The notes below the pieces were generated by a model. The model ran no database searches. It was not told where the DNA came from and saw nothing but the letters and a program-made list of their open reading frames with translations. Below, piece after piece: positions 1 through 9,065 of a stretch of DNA of 64,000 nt. Made by a program: the position numbers and the translations under genes. The stretch spans positions 372,001 through 436,000 of the forward strand of contig NZ_CANLWM010000002.1 in the NCBI RefSeq assembly GCF_947494875.1, read 5' to 3'. Source of the stretch: an uncultured Williamsia sp. (GTDB lineage Bacteria > Actinomycetota > Actinomycetes > Mycobacteriales > Mycobacteriaceae). How positions within the stretch are numbered: the first letter of the stretch is position 1; every line of letters starts with the position of its first letter.

Positions 1-235
1 TGCGGTTCACCAGGTTCTTCAGCTGCGACTCGATGCCGTAGTGCGCGAGGCAGCTCGAGCACTCGTCGATGTGCGACTGCAGACGCTCGCGCACGTCGTC
101 GTCGCACTCGTTGTCCAGCAGGAGCCACACGTCGGCGATCACGGCCGAACAGTCGAGCTGCTCGAACTCGGCGTTCTCCTCCGCGCTCAACCCGTCCTGA
201 CGGACCTGCGTCCGGTCGGTGTGCTCGGCGGTCAT
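1..235 (-). CDS. rshA: Anti-sigma factor RshA/RsrA (partial, C-terminus cut by window edge)
   Basis: Zinc-containing anti-sigma factor that holds SigH inactive in the reduced cytoplasm and releases it on disulfide stress. The visible part is about 78 residues, ending in the ZAS-type zinc signature H-x3-C-x2-C (HIDECSSC) within the last 30 visible residues, which is diagnostic for the family. The start ATG overlaps the sigH stop codon (ATGA, positions 235-232), so the two are translationally coupled, as in other actinobacteria. The C-terminus lies beyond position 1. M. tuberculosis has the same arrangement (Rv3221A after sigH). Confidence 0.9.
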   Translation of the reverse strand, partial: MTAEHTDRTQVRQDGLSAEENAEFEQLDCSAVIADVWLLLDNECDDDVRERLQSHIDECSSCLAHYGIESQLKNLVNR

Positions 236-885
236 CGGGTCACCTCCGCGGTGTCGCCACCGGATCGACGGGCAAAACCACGCTCCGCGGCGACGTCGGC
301 GAGCAGCGAACGGAGCTGCTTGCGGCCACGGTGCAATCGGGACATGACGGTTCCGATGGGAGTGTCCATGATCTGGGCGATCTCCTTGTAGGGCAGGCCT
401 TCCACATCGGCGTAGTAGACGGCCATCCGGAAATCTTCCGGGAGCTCTTGCAGTGCGTTCTTGATGTCGTCGTCCGGGAGGGCGTCGAGCGCCTCGATCT
501 CGGCCGACCGCAGACCGGTCGACGTGTGCTCGGCCGTGGCGGCCAGCTGCCAGTCGGTGATCTCGTCCGTCGGGTACTGCGCGGGCTGTCGCTGCCGCTT
601 CCGGTACCCGTTGATGTAGGTGTTCGTCAGGATGCGGTACAGCCAGGCCTTGAGGTTGGTGCCGGCCTTGAACGAGTGGAAGGCCGAGAACGCCTTCACG
701 AACGTCTCCTGCACCAGGTCCTCGGCGTCGGCCGGGTTACGCGTCATGCGCAACGCGGCGCCGTACATCTGGTCGAGCAGGGGCAACGCATCGCGCTCGA
801 ACCGCGCATCGCGTTCAGCCTGCGTCTCGACCTCCTGGTCGATCGCCTCCGGCTCGGCCGCTGCCGTCGCTTCGGGATCGCTCAC
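232..885 (-). CDS. sigH: RNA polymerase sigma factor SigH/SigR (ECF, oxidative and thiol stress)
   Basis: ECF sigma factor directing the thiol-oxidative stress regulon (thioredoxin system, chaperones, proteases). Region 2 ([17 protein letters not shown] through [16 protein letters not shown]) and region 4 ([20 protein letters not shown]) match mycobacterial SigH very closely. The GTG at 885 is chosen because GAGAGG lies six bases upstream and it gives 217 residues, the usual length of the family (about 216). The frame stays open far upstream, with in-frame starts at GTG 909, ATG 957 and ATG 1014, so a longer isoform like Streptomyces sigma-R prime is possible. A SigH-type promoter lies upstream at 1163-1137. 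Followed directly by rshA. Confidence 0.93.
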   Translation of the reverse strand: MSDPEATAAAEPEAIDQEVETQAERDARFERDALPLLDQMYGAALRMTRNPADAEDLVQETFVKAFSAFHSFKAGTNLKAWLYRILTNTYINGYRKRQRQPAQYPTDEITDWQLAATAEHTSTGLRSAEIEALDALPDDDIKNALQELPEDFRMAVYYADVEGLPYKEIAQIMDTPIGTVMSRLHRGRKQLRSLLADVAAERGFARRSGGDTAEVTR

Positions 886-1209
886 CAACACCCTCTCGGC
901 TGTGCTCACACGTGACCGGCCATGATCACGGCCATCCGATGAGCCTACCGAGGGCATGTGGTGGACGAACACGGGTCGGACGCCGGTCGGTGCGTCCAGG
1001 ACAGTGCCCAGCATGTCGACCTCCTCGTCCTCGTGCTGTCCCGGTCGGGCAGACCGGTTGATCCGTGATCGCAAATCGGTAACGAGACGGTGAACACTCG
1101 TCGGATCTGCGGGTCGGATCCTGTCTTCGAATCGCACAACAGTGGCACGGGGGAGAATGTTCCGCAGCATGTGGCTCGAATCTCGTGATCCGTCCGAAAG
1201 GCGTCTGAC
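886..1209. other. sigH leader and sigH/ybaK divergent intergenic region
   Basis: No separate gene is seen here. The stretch holds the SigH-type promoter and a sigH-frame reading frame that remains open throughout. That frame would encode an Arg- and Asp-rich N-terminal extension if an upstream start were used. I see no convincing promoter for the YbaK gene. Confidence 0.5.
1137..1163 (-). promoter_or_regulatory. Autoregulatory SigH-type promoter of sigH
   Basis: Reading the minus strand, GGAAC (1163-1159) is followed by exactly 18 bases and then GTTG (1140-1137). The known SigH/SigR consensus is GGAA(T/C)-N18/19-GTT. It points towards sigH, fitting the autoregulation known for the family. 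It leaves a leader of about 245 nt before the preferred start at 885, long enough to include upstream in-frame start codons. Confidence 0.75.
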
Positions 1210-1707
1210 GTGGGCGTGAGCACTCCGGCGACCGCCGCCCTGACCCGAGCAAGGGTGCCCTACACCGTTCACCGTTACCGTTCTGTGATGGTGAACGGAT
1301 CGTTCGGTGAGGAGGCGGTCGATCACCTCGGTGCGGCAATGGACGTCGCTGCCGAGCGGGTCTTCAAGACGCTGGTGGTCGCGGCACCCGGGGCCGGTCG
1401 GGCCGGGCTCGCGGTCGCCGTCGTGCCCGTCCCCCGGCGGATGGCCCCGAAGGCGGTGGCGGCGGCACTGGGCGTACCGCGGGTCGACATGGCCGAGGCC
1501 GCCGCGGTGACACGGGTGACGGGCTACGTCCTCGGAGGGGTCTCCCCCGTCGGCCAACGTCGTGCATTGCCGACGGTCGTCGACGCGTCGGCGACGGGCT
1601 ACGCGACGATCTTCTGCAGCGGCGGTCGGCGTGGGCTCGAGATCGAACTCTCCCCCGCCGACCTCGTCGCCGTCACCGACGCCGCCGTCGCCGACATCTG
1701 CGCCTGA
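1210..1707 (+). CDS. ybaK: YbaK/EbsC-type aminoacyl-tRNA deacylase
   Basis: Likely hydrolyses Cys-tRNA(Pro), clearing misacylated tRNA formed by prolyl-tRNA synthetase in the cytoplasm. The 165 residues show the YbaK fold signatures: an N-terminal TPATAAL with a later Y-x-V-H-x-Y segment, VFKTLVV with the conserved lysine at about residue 53, a central glycine-rich [12 protein letters not shown] that shapes the substrate pocket, and the closing strand GLEIELSP. The start is GTG. M. tuberculosis has the same family just after sigH (Rv3224A/B). It is divergent from sigH and convergent with the SRAP gene, with repeat array 1 between. Confidence 0.9.
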   Translation: MGVSTPATAALTRARVPYTVHRYRSVMVNGSFGEEAVDHLGAAMDVAAERVFKTLVVAAPGAGRAGLAVAVVPVPRRMAPKAVAAALGVPRVDMAEAAAVTRVTGYVLGGVSPVGQRRALPTVVDASATGYATIFCSGGRRGLEIELSPADLVAVTDAAVADICA

Positions 1708-1733
1708 GCAGCCCAGAATCCGCCCCGGCGTCA

Positions 1734-1873
1734 CCCGTCGAGCGTGCCGAAAACCTCCGCCGAGCGTGCCGAAACCAACCGCCAAGCGGGCACATAGTCG
1801 TCGTCGACCGTGCGGTAGATCCCCTCGACCGTGCAGACAATCGCCGCCGAGCCGTTCGCACGGTCGACGCGTG
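1734..1873. repeat. Intergenic 22-bp-period degenerate repeat array 1
   Basis: Six or seven units of a GC-rich motif resembling CCGCCGAGCGTGC followed by a more variable AT-containing half. The motif core (AGCGTGC, AGCGGGC, ACCGTGC or AGCCGTTC) starts at 1741, 1763, 1785, 1807, 1828 and 1850, so spacings are 22, 22, 22, 21 and 22. A further weak unit starts at 1867. It lies between the convergent ybaK and SRAP genes. Related arrays occur elsewhere in this window, most clearly at 16,751-16,913. Confidence 0.75.
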
Positions 1874-1918
1874 CGGCGAGACTGCCGCTCGGCGGGGTGT
1901 TTCGGCCCACTCGGTGGC

Positions 1919-2743
1919 TCAGAGGAGGGTCTGCTGCTCCGGCTTCTCCCCCACGGGTGCGAGGAGGTCGGGACCGTTGTTGGCGACGCGATTCACCAGG
2001 GGTGCCACCTCGCGCCGCTCGATCGCCGCGACGACCTCGTCCGACGGCGGGGCGAGCAGCGACTGCGCCGGGGGTGAGTCCGGATCGAGCCAGGCGTCCC
2101 AGTTCTCCGACGGCATGATCAGCGGCATCCGGTCGTGGATGTTGCGCAACTCGCCGACCGCGTCGGTCGTGATGATCGTGCAGCTCATCAGGGGCGGGGT
2201 GTCGGCGTCGGCGTCCTTGGGCCGCCATGTGGTCCACAGGCCGGCCATGAACAGCCGGGTCCCGTCGACCGGCGACATGAAGAACGGTGTCTTCGCGGGC
2301 TTGCCGTCCGCGCCGGTGTCCTTGCGCCACTCGTACCAGCCGTCCATCGGGATCAACGCCCGACGACCCTTCAGCGACGTCTTGAAAGACGCCTTCTCCG
2401 CGACGCTCTCGGCGCGGGCGTTGAACAGCAACGGCGCCTTCGCGAGGTCCTTCGTCCACGGCGGGACCAGCCCCCAGCGCATGGCACGGACACGCATCCG
2501 CGCCGCCGAGTCCGGGTCGTCGTGGTCGTGGCGGGCGACGACGGTCATGATCGTCGTCGTCGGGGCCACGTTGTAGTTGACACCGGGTCCGCGCCTGCCG
2601 GTGGTCGCGGAGTCACCGGTGTCCGCGGACTCCTGCACGTCCTTCTCCGTCTCCTGCGACGCCGGTGCGCTCACCTCGTCGAGCGCGTCCAGCTCGGCGG
2701 CGAGCGTCGCCGGGTCGGTCGTCACCGCATAGCGTCCGCACAT
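1919..2743 (-). CDS. SOS-response-associated peptidase, SRAP/HMCES family (YedK)
   Basis: Forms a thiazolidine DNA-protein crosslink with abasic sites in single-stranded DNA, protecting them during replication. The start ATG at 2743 places the catalytic Cys at residue 2 (MCGRY), exposed after Met removal, which fixes the start. Other active-site elements are visible: the Asn in NYNVAPT, the Glu in NARAES and the His in HDRMP. At 274 residues it is slightly longer than usual, with an acidic, low-complexity insertion after residue 25. M. tuberculosis Rv3226c is the syntenic homologue. Divergent from the membrane protein gene at 2814. Confidence 0.94.
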   Translation of the reverse strand: MCGRYAVTTDPATLAAELDALDEVSAPASQETEKDVQESADTGDSATTGRRGPGVNYNVAPTTTIMTVVARHDHDDPDSAARMRVRAMRWGLVPPWTKDLAKAPLLFNARAESVAEKASFKTSLKGRRALIPMDGWYEWRKDTGADGKPAKTPFFMSPVDGTRLFMAGLWTTWRPKDADADTPPLMSCTIITTDAVGELRNIHDRMPLIMPSENWDAWLDPDSPPAQSLLAPPSDEVVAAIERREVAPLVNRVANNGPDLLAPVGEKPEQQTLL

Positions 2744-2813
2744 GGGTCCATGCTGACACCCCGCACCGACGTCCTGCGTCCCGAACGGTCCGCCGTCGTG
2801 CGAGCATCCGACG

Positions 2814-3380
2814 ATGAGCACTCGTGCGGCCCTGGCCCGGCGGTATCGACGACTCGTCCATCGCCCGCACGGTCCCCTCGAACCGCACCGCGCCCGCGCT
2901 CGCATGTCCGCGTACGTCTACGGCACCCTGCTGGCCCTCGCGGCGGTCGTCGTGGTCGATCCGCACGCGATCGAGGACGGGTCGGCGGTGCTCATCGTCC
3001 TGGGCACCACCGCGACGACGTTCCTGGCGCACGTGTTCGCCGAGGTCGTGGCGTACCGCGCGATCGGGGACGTCACCGACGACCGCACCGATCGGGTCCG
3101 TGCCCGCGCCGCGGCGGCCGAACTGCGCGACGCCCTGCCGATCGCCTCGTCGGGTGCGTTCCCGGCGTTCTTCCTCGCGCTCGGCTGGCTCGGTGCCCTG
3201 TCGACGACGTGGGCCTATGCGCTGGCCGGCGCCGGGCCGATCGTGCGGATCGCGCTGGCCGAGATCGCCATCCAACGTCTGCAGGACCGCCCGATGACGG
3301 TGCGGGTGCTCGTCGGAGCGCTCGTCACCGCGGCGGTCGCGACGGCCATCGTGGCGATCAAGGTGCTCGTCGCGCACTGA
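2814..3380 (+). CDS. Integral membrane protein of unknown function
   Basis: I do not recognise the family. The 188-residue protein starts with a basic, His/Arg-rich cytoplasmic stretch of about 30 residues. About five hydrophobic segments follow (roughly residues 33-50, 55-75, 108-128, 130-150 and 163-185). A charged loop near residues 85-105, rich in Asp, Arg and Ala, separates the first pair from the rest. An Ala/Val-rich helix ends in IKVLVAH. It lies 62 bp upstream of aroA in the same orientation and could be cotranscribed. I see no catalytic motif, so transporter, sensor or scaffold roles are all open. Confidence 0.75.
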   Translation: MSTRAALARRYRRLVHRPHGPLEPHRARARMSAYVYGTLLALAAVVVVDPHAIEDGSAVLIVLGTTATTFLAHVFAEVVAYRAIGDVTDDRTDRVRARAAAAELRDALPIASSGAFPAFFLALGWLGALSTTWAYALAGAGPIVRIALAEIAIQRLQDRPMTVRVLVGALVTAAVATAIVAIKVLVAH

Positions 3381-3442
3381 GACCGCCGACGCCGATGCCG
3401 TGTCCCCGGGACCGGCCGGCGTGCGTGGGACAATCGGCGACG

Positions 3443-4702
3443 ATGAGCACCTGGCCCGCACCGACCGCGACCACCCCGGTGTCGGCGACGGTGACGCTGC
3501 CCGGCTCCAAGTCGATCACCAACCGCGCCTTGGTCCTCGCTGCGCTCGCCGACGGACCGAGCACGCTGCGCGGTGTCCTGCGCAGCCGCGACACCGACCT
3601 CATGCTCGACGCGCTCCGCGCGCTCGGCGTGGCGGTGTCGGTGGAGGCGGATCCCACGACGGTGACCGTCACCCCCGGCCCGTTGCACGGCGGGCATGTC
3701 GACTGCGGTCTGGCCGGCACGGTGATGCGGTTCGTCCCGTCGCTGGCCGCGCTCGCCGACGGGGTGGTGACGGTCGACGGCGACGAGCAGATGCGCGCCC
3801 GACCGGTCGACGTGATCCTCCGCGCTCTGGCCGATCTCGGCGTCGCGGTGGAAGGCACCGCGCTGCCCTTCAGCATCACCGGCACGGGTTCCGCTCCGGG
3901 CGGCACGGTCACCCTGGACGCGTCGTCGTCGTCGCAGTTCGTGTCCGGCCTGCTGCTCGGTGCCGCCCGCTTCGACGCGGGGATCAAAATCCACCACGTG
4001 GGGAAACCCGTTCCGTCTCAACCCCACATCGACATGACCGTGGAGATGCTGCGCACCGCGGGCGTCACCGTCGACGACGGCGAGGCGAACACGTGGCGCG
4101 TCGCTCCCGGCCCGATCGCCGCCGTCGACCGGACGATCGAACCCGACCTGTCCAACGCGGCGGCGTTCCTCGCGGCGGCCGCGGCCACCGGAGGATCGGT
4201 GTCGGTGCCGTACTGGCCGCCACGCACCACGCAGCCGGGCGCGCAGATCGTCGACGTCCTCGAGGAGATGGGCGCGTCGACGTCGCTCGCCGACGGGACC
4301 CTCACCGTCCGCGGCCCCGACCGATTGCAGGGCATCACCGCCGATCTGGGCGACATCGGCGAACTGACCCCGACGATCGCCGCGGTGTGCGCGCTCGCGG
4401 GCTCACCCTCGACGCTCTCGGGCATCGCGCACCTGCGCGGCCACGAGACCGACCGCCTCGCCGCGCTCACCGCCGAGATCACCGGCCTCGGCGGGCGCTG
4501 TACCGAGACCGCCGACGGCCTGCGGATCGAGCCGGCGACGCTGCGCGGCGGCACCTGGCACAGCTACGCCGACCACCGCATGGCCACCGCGGGCGCGCTG
4601 ATCGGCCTCGTCGTCGACGGCGTCGAGGTCGACGACATCGCCTGCACGTCGAAGACGCTGCCGGACTTCCCCGCGATGTGGTCGGCGATGCTGGGTGGCT
4701 GA
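3443..4702 (+). CDS. aroA: 3-phosphoshikimate 1-carboxyvinyltransferase (EPSP synthase)
   Basis: Transfers enolpyruvyl from PEP to shikimate-3-phosphate, the sixth step of the shikimate pathway. The 419 residues carry the N-terminal signature [18 protein letters not shown] (PEP and S3P contacts), the central AGTVMRF loop, the serine-rich [13 protein letters not shown] segment and the C-terminal H-E-T-DR and ADHRMA motifs. The ATG at 3443 gives the expected length; the long open frame upstream is the shadow of the preceding gene. Overlaps rsgA by eight bases, so the two are probably an operon, as in M. tuberculosis (Rv3227-Rv3228). Confidence 0.97.
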   Translation: MSTWPAPTATTPVSATVTLPGSKSITNRALVLAALADGPSTLRGVLRSRDTDLMLDALRALGVAVSVEADPTTVTVTPGPLHGGHVDCGLAGTVMRFVPSLAALADGVVTVDGDEQMRARPVDVILRALADLGVAVEGTALPFSITGTGSAPGGTVTLDASSSSQFVSGLLLGAARFDAGIKIHHVGKPVPSQPHIDMTVEMLRTAGVTVDDGEANTWRVAPGPIAAVDRTIEPDLSNAAAFLAAAAATGGSVSVPYWPPRTTQPGAQIVDVLEEMGASTSLADGTLTVRGPDRLQGITADLGDIGELTPTIAAVCALAGSPSTLSGIAHLRGHETDRLAALTAEITGLGGRCTETADGLRIEPATLRGGTWHSYADHRMATAGALIGLVVDGVEVDDIACTSKTLPDFPAMWSAMLGG

Positions 4703-5744
4703 CTCCGGGGCGGGCCGGTCCGCGCGTCAGTACGACGAGAGCGACGTCCGGGTCCGGCCGGGTCGGGGCAGTCGCCCCCGGACGAAGACCCGACCGGCGC
4801 ACGACGACGCGGTCGAGGCACTCGTCGTCTCCCGCGACCGCGGTCGGTGGGGGTGCGTCCTCGACACCCCCGACGAGCGCGAGGTCGTCTGCATGCGCGC
4901 CCGCGAACTCGGCCGCACTCCGGTGGTGGTGGGCGATCACGTGTCGGTGGTCGGTGACCTGTCGGGCGACGAGGGGTCGCTGGCCCGGATCGTGCGCGTC
5001 GCCGAGCGCACGACGGTGCTGCGGCGTACGGCCGACGACACCGACCCCTACGAGCGGATCGTCGTCGCCAACGCCGAGCAGCTGCTGATCGTCACCGCAC
5101 TGGCCGATCCCCCGCCGCGGACCGGGTTCGTCGAACGCGCACTGGTCGCGGCGTACGCCGGTGGGCCGCAACCGATCCTGTGTCTGACGAAGTCCGACCT
5201 GGCCGACCCCGCCGAGTTCCGCGAAGCGTTCGAGGACCTCGAGCTGCCGATCGTCGTCGCCGGTCGCGACGACCCGACCGACGTCGTCGCCGACATGCTG
5301 ACCGGGAAGGTCACGTGCCTCATCGGGCACTCCGGCGTCGGCAAGTCGACGCTGGTGAACCGCCTCGTGCCCGACGCCCACCGCGCCGTGGGCGTCGTGT
5401 CCGGCGTCGGCAAGGGACGACACACCTCGACGCAGTCGGTGGCGTTGCGCCTCCCCGGCGGCGGGTGGGTCATCGACACCCCCGGGATCCGCTCGTTCGG
5501 ACTGGCCCACGTCTCGCCCGACGACGTCGTGAAGGCGTTCGCCGACCTGGCGGAGGTCGTCGAGAACTGTCCGCGCGGATGCCGTCACCTCGGGCCGCCG
5601 TCGGACCCCGAGTGCGCGCTGGACGACCTGACCGGGACCGCCGGTCGCCGCGCGATGGCCGTCCGACGCCTGCTGCAGGCCACCGATCCGGCCCGCGGAC
5701 GGATCGAGGATCCCGGACGCGCAGAAGAGCCCGAGCGTCCCTGA
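4695..5744 (+). CDS. rsgA: Ribosome small-subunit-dependent GTPase RsgA (YjeQ)
   Basis: GTPase that checks the decoding centre late in 30S maturation. Domain order is typical: a basic N-terminal tail, an OB fold (about 45-110), a circularly permuted GTPase domain with G4 LTKSD first, then the P-loop GHSGVGKST and G3 DTPGI, and a C-terminal zinc domain with the Cys-x4-Cys-x-His ... Cys pattern ([10 protein letters not shown]...EC). The GTG start overlaps the aroA end by eight bases. At 349 residues the length is normal for actinobacteria. The C-terminal tail after the zinc domain is acidic and variable. Confidence 0.95.
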   Translation: MADSGAGRSARQYDESDVRVRPGRGSRPRTKTRPAHDDAVEALVVSRDRGRWGCVLDTPDEREVVCMRARELGRTPVVVGDHVSVVGDLSGDEGSLARIVRVAERTTVLRRTADDTDPYERIVVANAEQLLIVTALADPPPRTGFVERALVAAYAGGPQPILCLTKSDLADPAEFREAFEDLELPIVVAGRDDPTDVVADMLTGKVTCLIGHSGVGKSTLVNRLVPDAHRAVGVVSGVGKGRHTSTQSVALRLPGGGWVIDTPGIRSFGLAHVSPDDVVKAFADLAEVVENCPRGCRHLGPPSDPECALDDLTGTAGRRAMAVRRLLQATDPARGRIEDPGRAEEPERP

Positions 5745-5754
5745 CGCCGACGGG

Positions 5755-6987
5755 TCAGGCCGCGACGCGCTGACGCCGACGGGCGATCGCGGTCTTGAGC
5801 CCGCTCTGGATGCGACGTGTGCGACGAGACGGGTCGTCGGTGGCGCCGGTGGGCAGCGACGACCAGCGCCGCTCGGACGCGGTCTCCGGGGCGTCGTCGG
5901 CCGTGGCATTCAGGAAGCGGTCGGGCAGCGACAGCTTCCAGATCGTGCGCAGGGTCTGTCCGTACTGCCGTGCCAGCGAGCCCGTCGTGTACGGCAGGTC
6001 GTACTCGGCACAGAGCTGTCGCACCCGCAGGCCGATCTCGGCGTACCGGTTGCTCGGCAGGTCGGGGAACAGGTGGTGCTCGATCTGGTAGCAGAGGTTG
6101 CCGCTCATGAACGCCATCGCCGGTCCGGCGCGGAAGTTGGCCGTCCCCAGCATCTGGCGCAGGTACCACTGTCCGGGGGTCTCGTCCTGCAAAGACTCGA
6201 CGGTGAACTTCTCGGCGCCGTCGGGGAAATGGCCGCAGAAGATGACGACGTAGGCCCACAGGTTGCGGACGAGGTTGGCCGTGAGGTTCGCCGTCATGGT
6301 CCGGCGGGCCCGCCGACCCGACAGCGCCGGGAACAGCACGTAGTCCTTGGCCAACTGCCGAGCGACCTTGCGGACGAAGGTGAGGACCTCGGGACGTGCC
6401 TCGTCCCACGGCCTCTCGCCGGAGACGACCTCCTTGAGGTCGAGGTCGTGCAGGGCGATGCCCCACTCGAACGTCGCGGCGAGGAACACGTTGATGAACG
6501 GCCCGCCGAGGTGCTTCGGCTGCCAGGGCTCGTCGCGGGTCACGCGCATCACCTTGTAGCCGAGGTCCTCGTCCATGCCCCACACGTTCGTGTACTTGTG
6601 GTGGACCACGTTGTGGGAGTGCTTCCAGTGCGGGGCGGCACACACCATGTCCCATTCCCACGACGAGGAGTGCACCTCGGGATCGTTCATCCAGTCCCAC
6701 TGGCCGTGCATGACGTTGTGGCCGAGCTCCATGTTCTCGATGATCTTGGCCACCGAGAGGAGGCCGGTCCCGGCGAGCCAGCCGGTCCGGGAGCGGTTGT
6801 TCCACAACACGAGTCGGCCCGCGGCCTCGAGAATCCGCTGGGCGGTGATGGTCCGCCGCAGGTACTTCGCGTCGCGCGTTCCCCGATCGGCCTCGACCTC
6901 ACGACGGAGCGCGTCGAGCTCGCGGCCGAGCGCGGCGACGTCCTCGTCGGACAGATGGGCGTAGGTGTTGATGTCGGTGATGGCCAT
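5755..6987 (-). CDS. Membrane fatty-acyl desaturase, DesA3-like (copy 1)
   Basis: Integral membrane di-iron desaturase, probably introducing a cis double bond into stearoyl- or palmitoyl-CoA. It resembles M. tuberculosis DesA3 (Rv3229c). The 410 residues show three histidine clusters: HNVMH at 90-94, H-S-H-NVVHH ending at 130, and QIEHHLFP near 310. The C-terminal 50 residues are basic and Thr/Arg-rich. It lies 41 bp downstream of a paralogue in the same direction, so both are probably cotranscribed from the operator region at 8364-8418. A syntenic ferredoxin-reductase partner (Rv3230c position) is absent; the paralogue occupies that place. Confidence 0.9.
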   Translation of the reverse strand: MAITDINTYAHLSDEDVAALGRELDALRREVEADRGTRDAKYLRRTITAQRILEAAGRLVLWNNRSRTGWLAGTGLLSVAKIIENMELGHNVMHGQWDWMNDPEVHSSSWEWDMVCAAPHWKHSHNVVHHKYTNVWGMDEDLGYKVMRVTRDEPWQPKHLGGPFINVFLAATFEWGIALHDLDLKEVVSGERPWDEARPEVLTFVRKVARQLAKDYVLFPALSGRRARRTMTANLTANLVRNLWAYVVIFCGHFPDGAEKFTVESLQDETPGQWYLRQMLGTANFRAGPAMAFMSGNLCYQIEHHLFPDLPSNRYAEIGLRVRQLCAEYDLPYTTGSLARQYGQTLRTIWKLSLPDRFLNATADDAPETASERRWSSLPTGATDDPSRRTRRIQSGLKTAIARRRQRVAA

Positions 6988-7028
6988 GGTGGATCAGCCC
7001 TCTCAGACGATCGGCGTGGTGTGGTCCG

Positions 7029-8333
7029 TCAGGCGGCGGACCGCTGCTGCGCGGCTCGACGGGCGATCGGGACGATGCCGGCGCGCTTGGCGCGACGACG
7101 CTCCCGCACCGCCGCGATGGCGCTGGCGAGTCCGCGACGACGTCCGCTGCGCGGATCGACCGACGGGGTGCCGTCCCACGACAGGTCCGCGAACCGCTTC
7201 TCCGATGCCGTCTCCGGAGCGTCGTCCCGCGTGTCGCGCAGGTACTTGTCCGGGAGCGACAGCTTGGCGATGGTGCGCCAGGCCTTGGCGTACTGCAGCG
7301 GGAACGATCCCGTCGTGTACGGCAGATCGTACTCGTCGCACAGGGCCTGCACGCGCAGCGAGATCTCGCGCAGACGGTTGCTGGGCAGGTCCGGGAAGAT
7401 GTGGTGCTCGATCTGGAACGACAGGTTGCCGCTCATGAACGCCAGCACCGGCCCGCAGTGGAAATTCGCGCTACCGAGCATCTGGCGCAGGTACCACTCG
7501 CCGCGGGTCTCGGTGTCGACATCCTGCCTGGTGAACTTCTCCGCTCCGTCCGGGAAGTGACCGCAGAAGATGATCGCGTTGCTCCACACGTTGCGGATGA
7601 CGTTGGCCATCGCCGTCGCGGTGAGCGCCGATCGCGCACCCGACCGTGACCGGGTGAGGCCACCGGCGAGCGCGGGGTGCAGCACGTAGTCCTTGAGGAT
7701 CTGACGGCCCATCTTGTTCGCGACGACCTTGCCACGGGACCGGAACTCCTCGCGCGGCATCTTCCCCTTCACCGCGCGGCCGATCTCGAGGTGCTGGATC
7801 GCGACGGCGTACTCGAAGAGCACCTGCAGCAGCGTCATGTAGACGACGTTGCCCAGGAAGTAGGGGTGCCACCGCTGGTCGCGCGTCACGCGCAGCGTCC
7901 CGTAGCCGACGTCGTCGTCCATCCCGAGGACGTTCGTGTACTTGTGGTGGACGAAGTTGTGGGTGTGCTTCCAGTACTCGGACGTGCCGGCGTTGTCCCA
8001 CTCCCAGCTGGTCGAGTGGACCTCGGGGTCGTTCATCCAGTCCCACTGGCCGTGCATGACGTTGTGGCCGAGCTCCATGTTCTCGACGATCTTCGCCACA
8101 CCCAGCGCGCTCGCGCCGGCCCACCAGAGCTTCCGGTTGCGCGCCCCGACGATCATCGCTCGGCCGGCGACCTCGAGCCCGCGCTGGAAGCGGATGGTGT
8201 TGCGCAGGTACCGCGCGTCGCGCTCGCCCCGCGAGGCCTCGATGTCGGCGCGGATCTGGTCGAGCTCACGCCCCAACGCCTCGATGTCGGCGTCGGTGAG
8301 ATGTGCGTACTCGGGGATGTTGGTGATCGCCAC
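7029..8333 (-). CDS. Membrane fatty-acyl desaturase, DesA3-like (copy 2, promoter-proximal)
   Basis: Paralogue of the downstream gene, well over half identical by eye through the histidine-box region. The 434 residues carry HNVMH, HTHNFVHH and QIEHHIFP, and share the N-terminal MAIT...YAHL and C-terminal DDAPETASE segments with copy 1. The GTG start at 8333 follows AGGAGG with six bases between. The last 40 residues are strongly basic. The sequence differs most in the region after the second His box (about 150-230), so chain length or headgroup preference may differ. Preceded directly by three palindromic operators. Confidence 0.9.
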   Translation of the reverse strand: MAITNIPEYAHLTDADIEALGRELDQIRADIEASRGERDARYLRNTIRFQRGLEVAGRAMIVGARNRKLWWAGASALGVAKIVENMELGHNVMHGQWDWMNDPEVHSTSWEWDNAGTSEYWKHTHNFVHHKYTNVLGMDDDVGYGTLRVTRDQRWHPYFLGNVVYMTLLQVLFEYAVAIQHLEIGRAVKGKMPREEFRSRGKVVANKMGRQILKDYVLHPALAGGLTRSRSGARSALTATAMANVIRNVWSNAIIFCGHFPDGAEKFTRQDVDTETRGEWYLRQMLGSANFHCGPVLAFMSGNLSFQIEHHIFPDLPSNRLREISLRVQALCDEYDLPYTTGSFPLQYAKAWRTIAKLSLPDKYLRDTRDDAPETASEKRFADLSWDGTPSVDPRSGRRRGLASAIAAVRERRRAKRAGIVPIARRAAQQRSAA

Positions 8334-8363
8334 GCGGTCCTCCTGAACCCTCCGGTCTGATGA

Positions 8364-8418
8364 ACCTACGGAACCGTAGGTCCGTTCCTACGAAAGCGTA
8401 GGTTACGGAGGCGTAGGT
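8364..8418. promoter_or_regulatory. Triple palindromic operator upstream of the desaturase pair
   Basis: Two clean copies of CCTACG-N4-CGTAGG start at 8365 and 8387, exactly 22 bp apart. The first extends to an 18-bp near-perfect palindrome with arms ACCTACGG and CCGTAGGT. A third degenerate copy (GTTACG-N4-CGTAGG) starts at 8402. Dyad symmetry and spacing fit a TetR-type repressor controlling the desaturases. No repressor gene is adjacent. The window's own TetR gene has a different palindrome in front of it. Confidence 0.75.
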
Positions 8419-8524
8419 GTCCACGGACTCCCGACGATGCGGGCTGGATCACACTCCTGACCACCGGCGACGGTGCGCCGACCCAAGAGGACCGGCCCCG
8501 GGCCTCAGGTCCGGACAGGGGCCG

Positions 8525-9046
8525 TCAGAGCAGTTCGAGGAGGAACGGCAGTTCCTGGGTGGCGTACCACCCGAGATCGTGGTCGTCGACGTCGCCGACG
8601 GCGAGTTCGGAGTCCTCGTCACCGAGGTCGGCGGCGTCGACCGCGGCCATCGCGGCGACGACGGCCGGTTCGGCCTCGGCCCCATCGACGTGGACCGAGG
8701 CGATCGACGCGAGGGGCACCGACAGCGGGATCTTCACGACCGCGGTGTCGAGATCGGGGCGAAGGGTGACCGGCTCGACGTCGGCGGCGACGACGACACG
8801 ACGCGGTGGCAGCGGCGGCGCATCGGGGTCGGCGTCGTCCGGGTCGTGCTCGGCGGACAGCAGCCGCAGCGACGCGCGGGCGGCCTCACGCATCGCCGCC
8901 TCCGACAGCTCCTCGTCGTCCCCGGACGTGTAGGACTCCCGCAGTGCGGGCGTCAGGGCGAAGGCTGTCCCGCCGATCGACTCGAACGTCCCGGACTCGG
9001 TGAGCCCGCTGACCATCCGCAACGTCGCGGGGATGTAGACCCTCAC
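8525..9046 (-). CDS. Conserved actinobacterial protein, Rv3231c-like (DUF6912)
   Basis: Function unknown. The 173 residues begin with MRVYIPATLRM and end with a conserved LGWYATQELPFLLELL-type segment that I associate with the Rv3231c/DUF6912 family of Mycobacteriales. The middle is acidic and Ala-rich, with two predicted beta strands (RRVVVAADV, TAVVKIPLSV). No signal peptide or membrane segment is seen. It lies 19 bp downstream of the WS/DGAT gene in the same direction and is likely cotranscribed. Its position beside lipid genes is conserved in M. tuberculosis. Confidence 0.8.
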   Translation of the reverse strand: MRVYIPATLRMVSGLTESGTFESIGGTAFALTPALRESYTSGDDEELSEAAMREAARASLRLLSAEHDPDDADPDAPPLPPRRVVVAADVEPVTLRPDLDTAVVKIPLSVPLASIASVHVDGAEAEPAVVAAMAAVDAADLGDEDSELAVGDVDDHDLGWYATQELPFLLELL

Positions 9047-9065
9047 CGGTACCGCCTCCTGCGTG

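Noticed and set aside
1734-1873. CRISPR array
   Set aside because: Period is only 21-22 bp, there is no distinct repeat-spacer structure and no cas genes are present.
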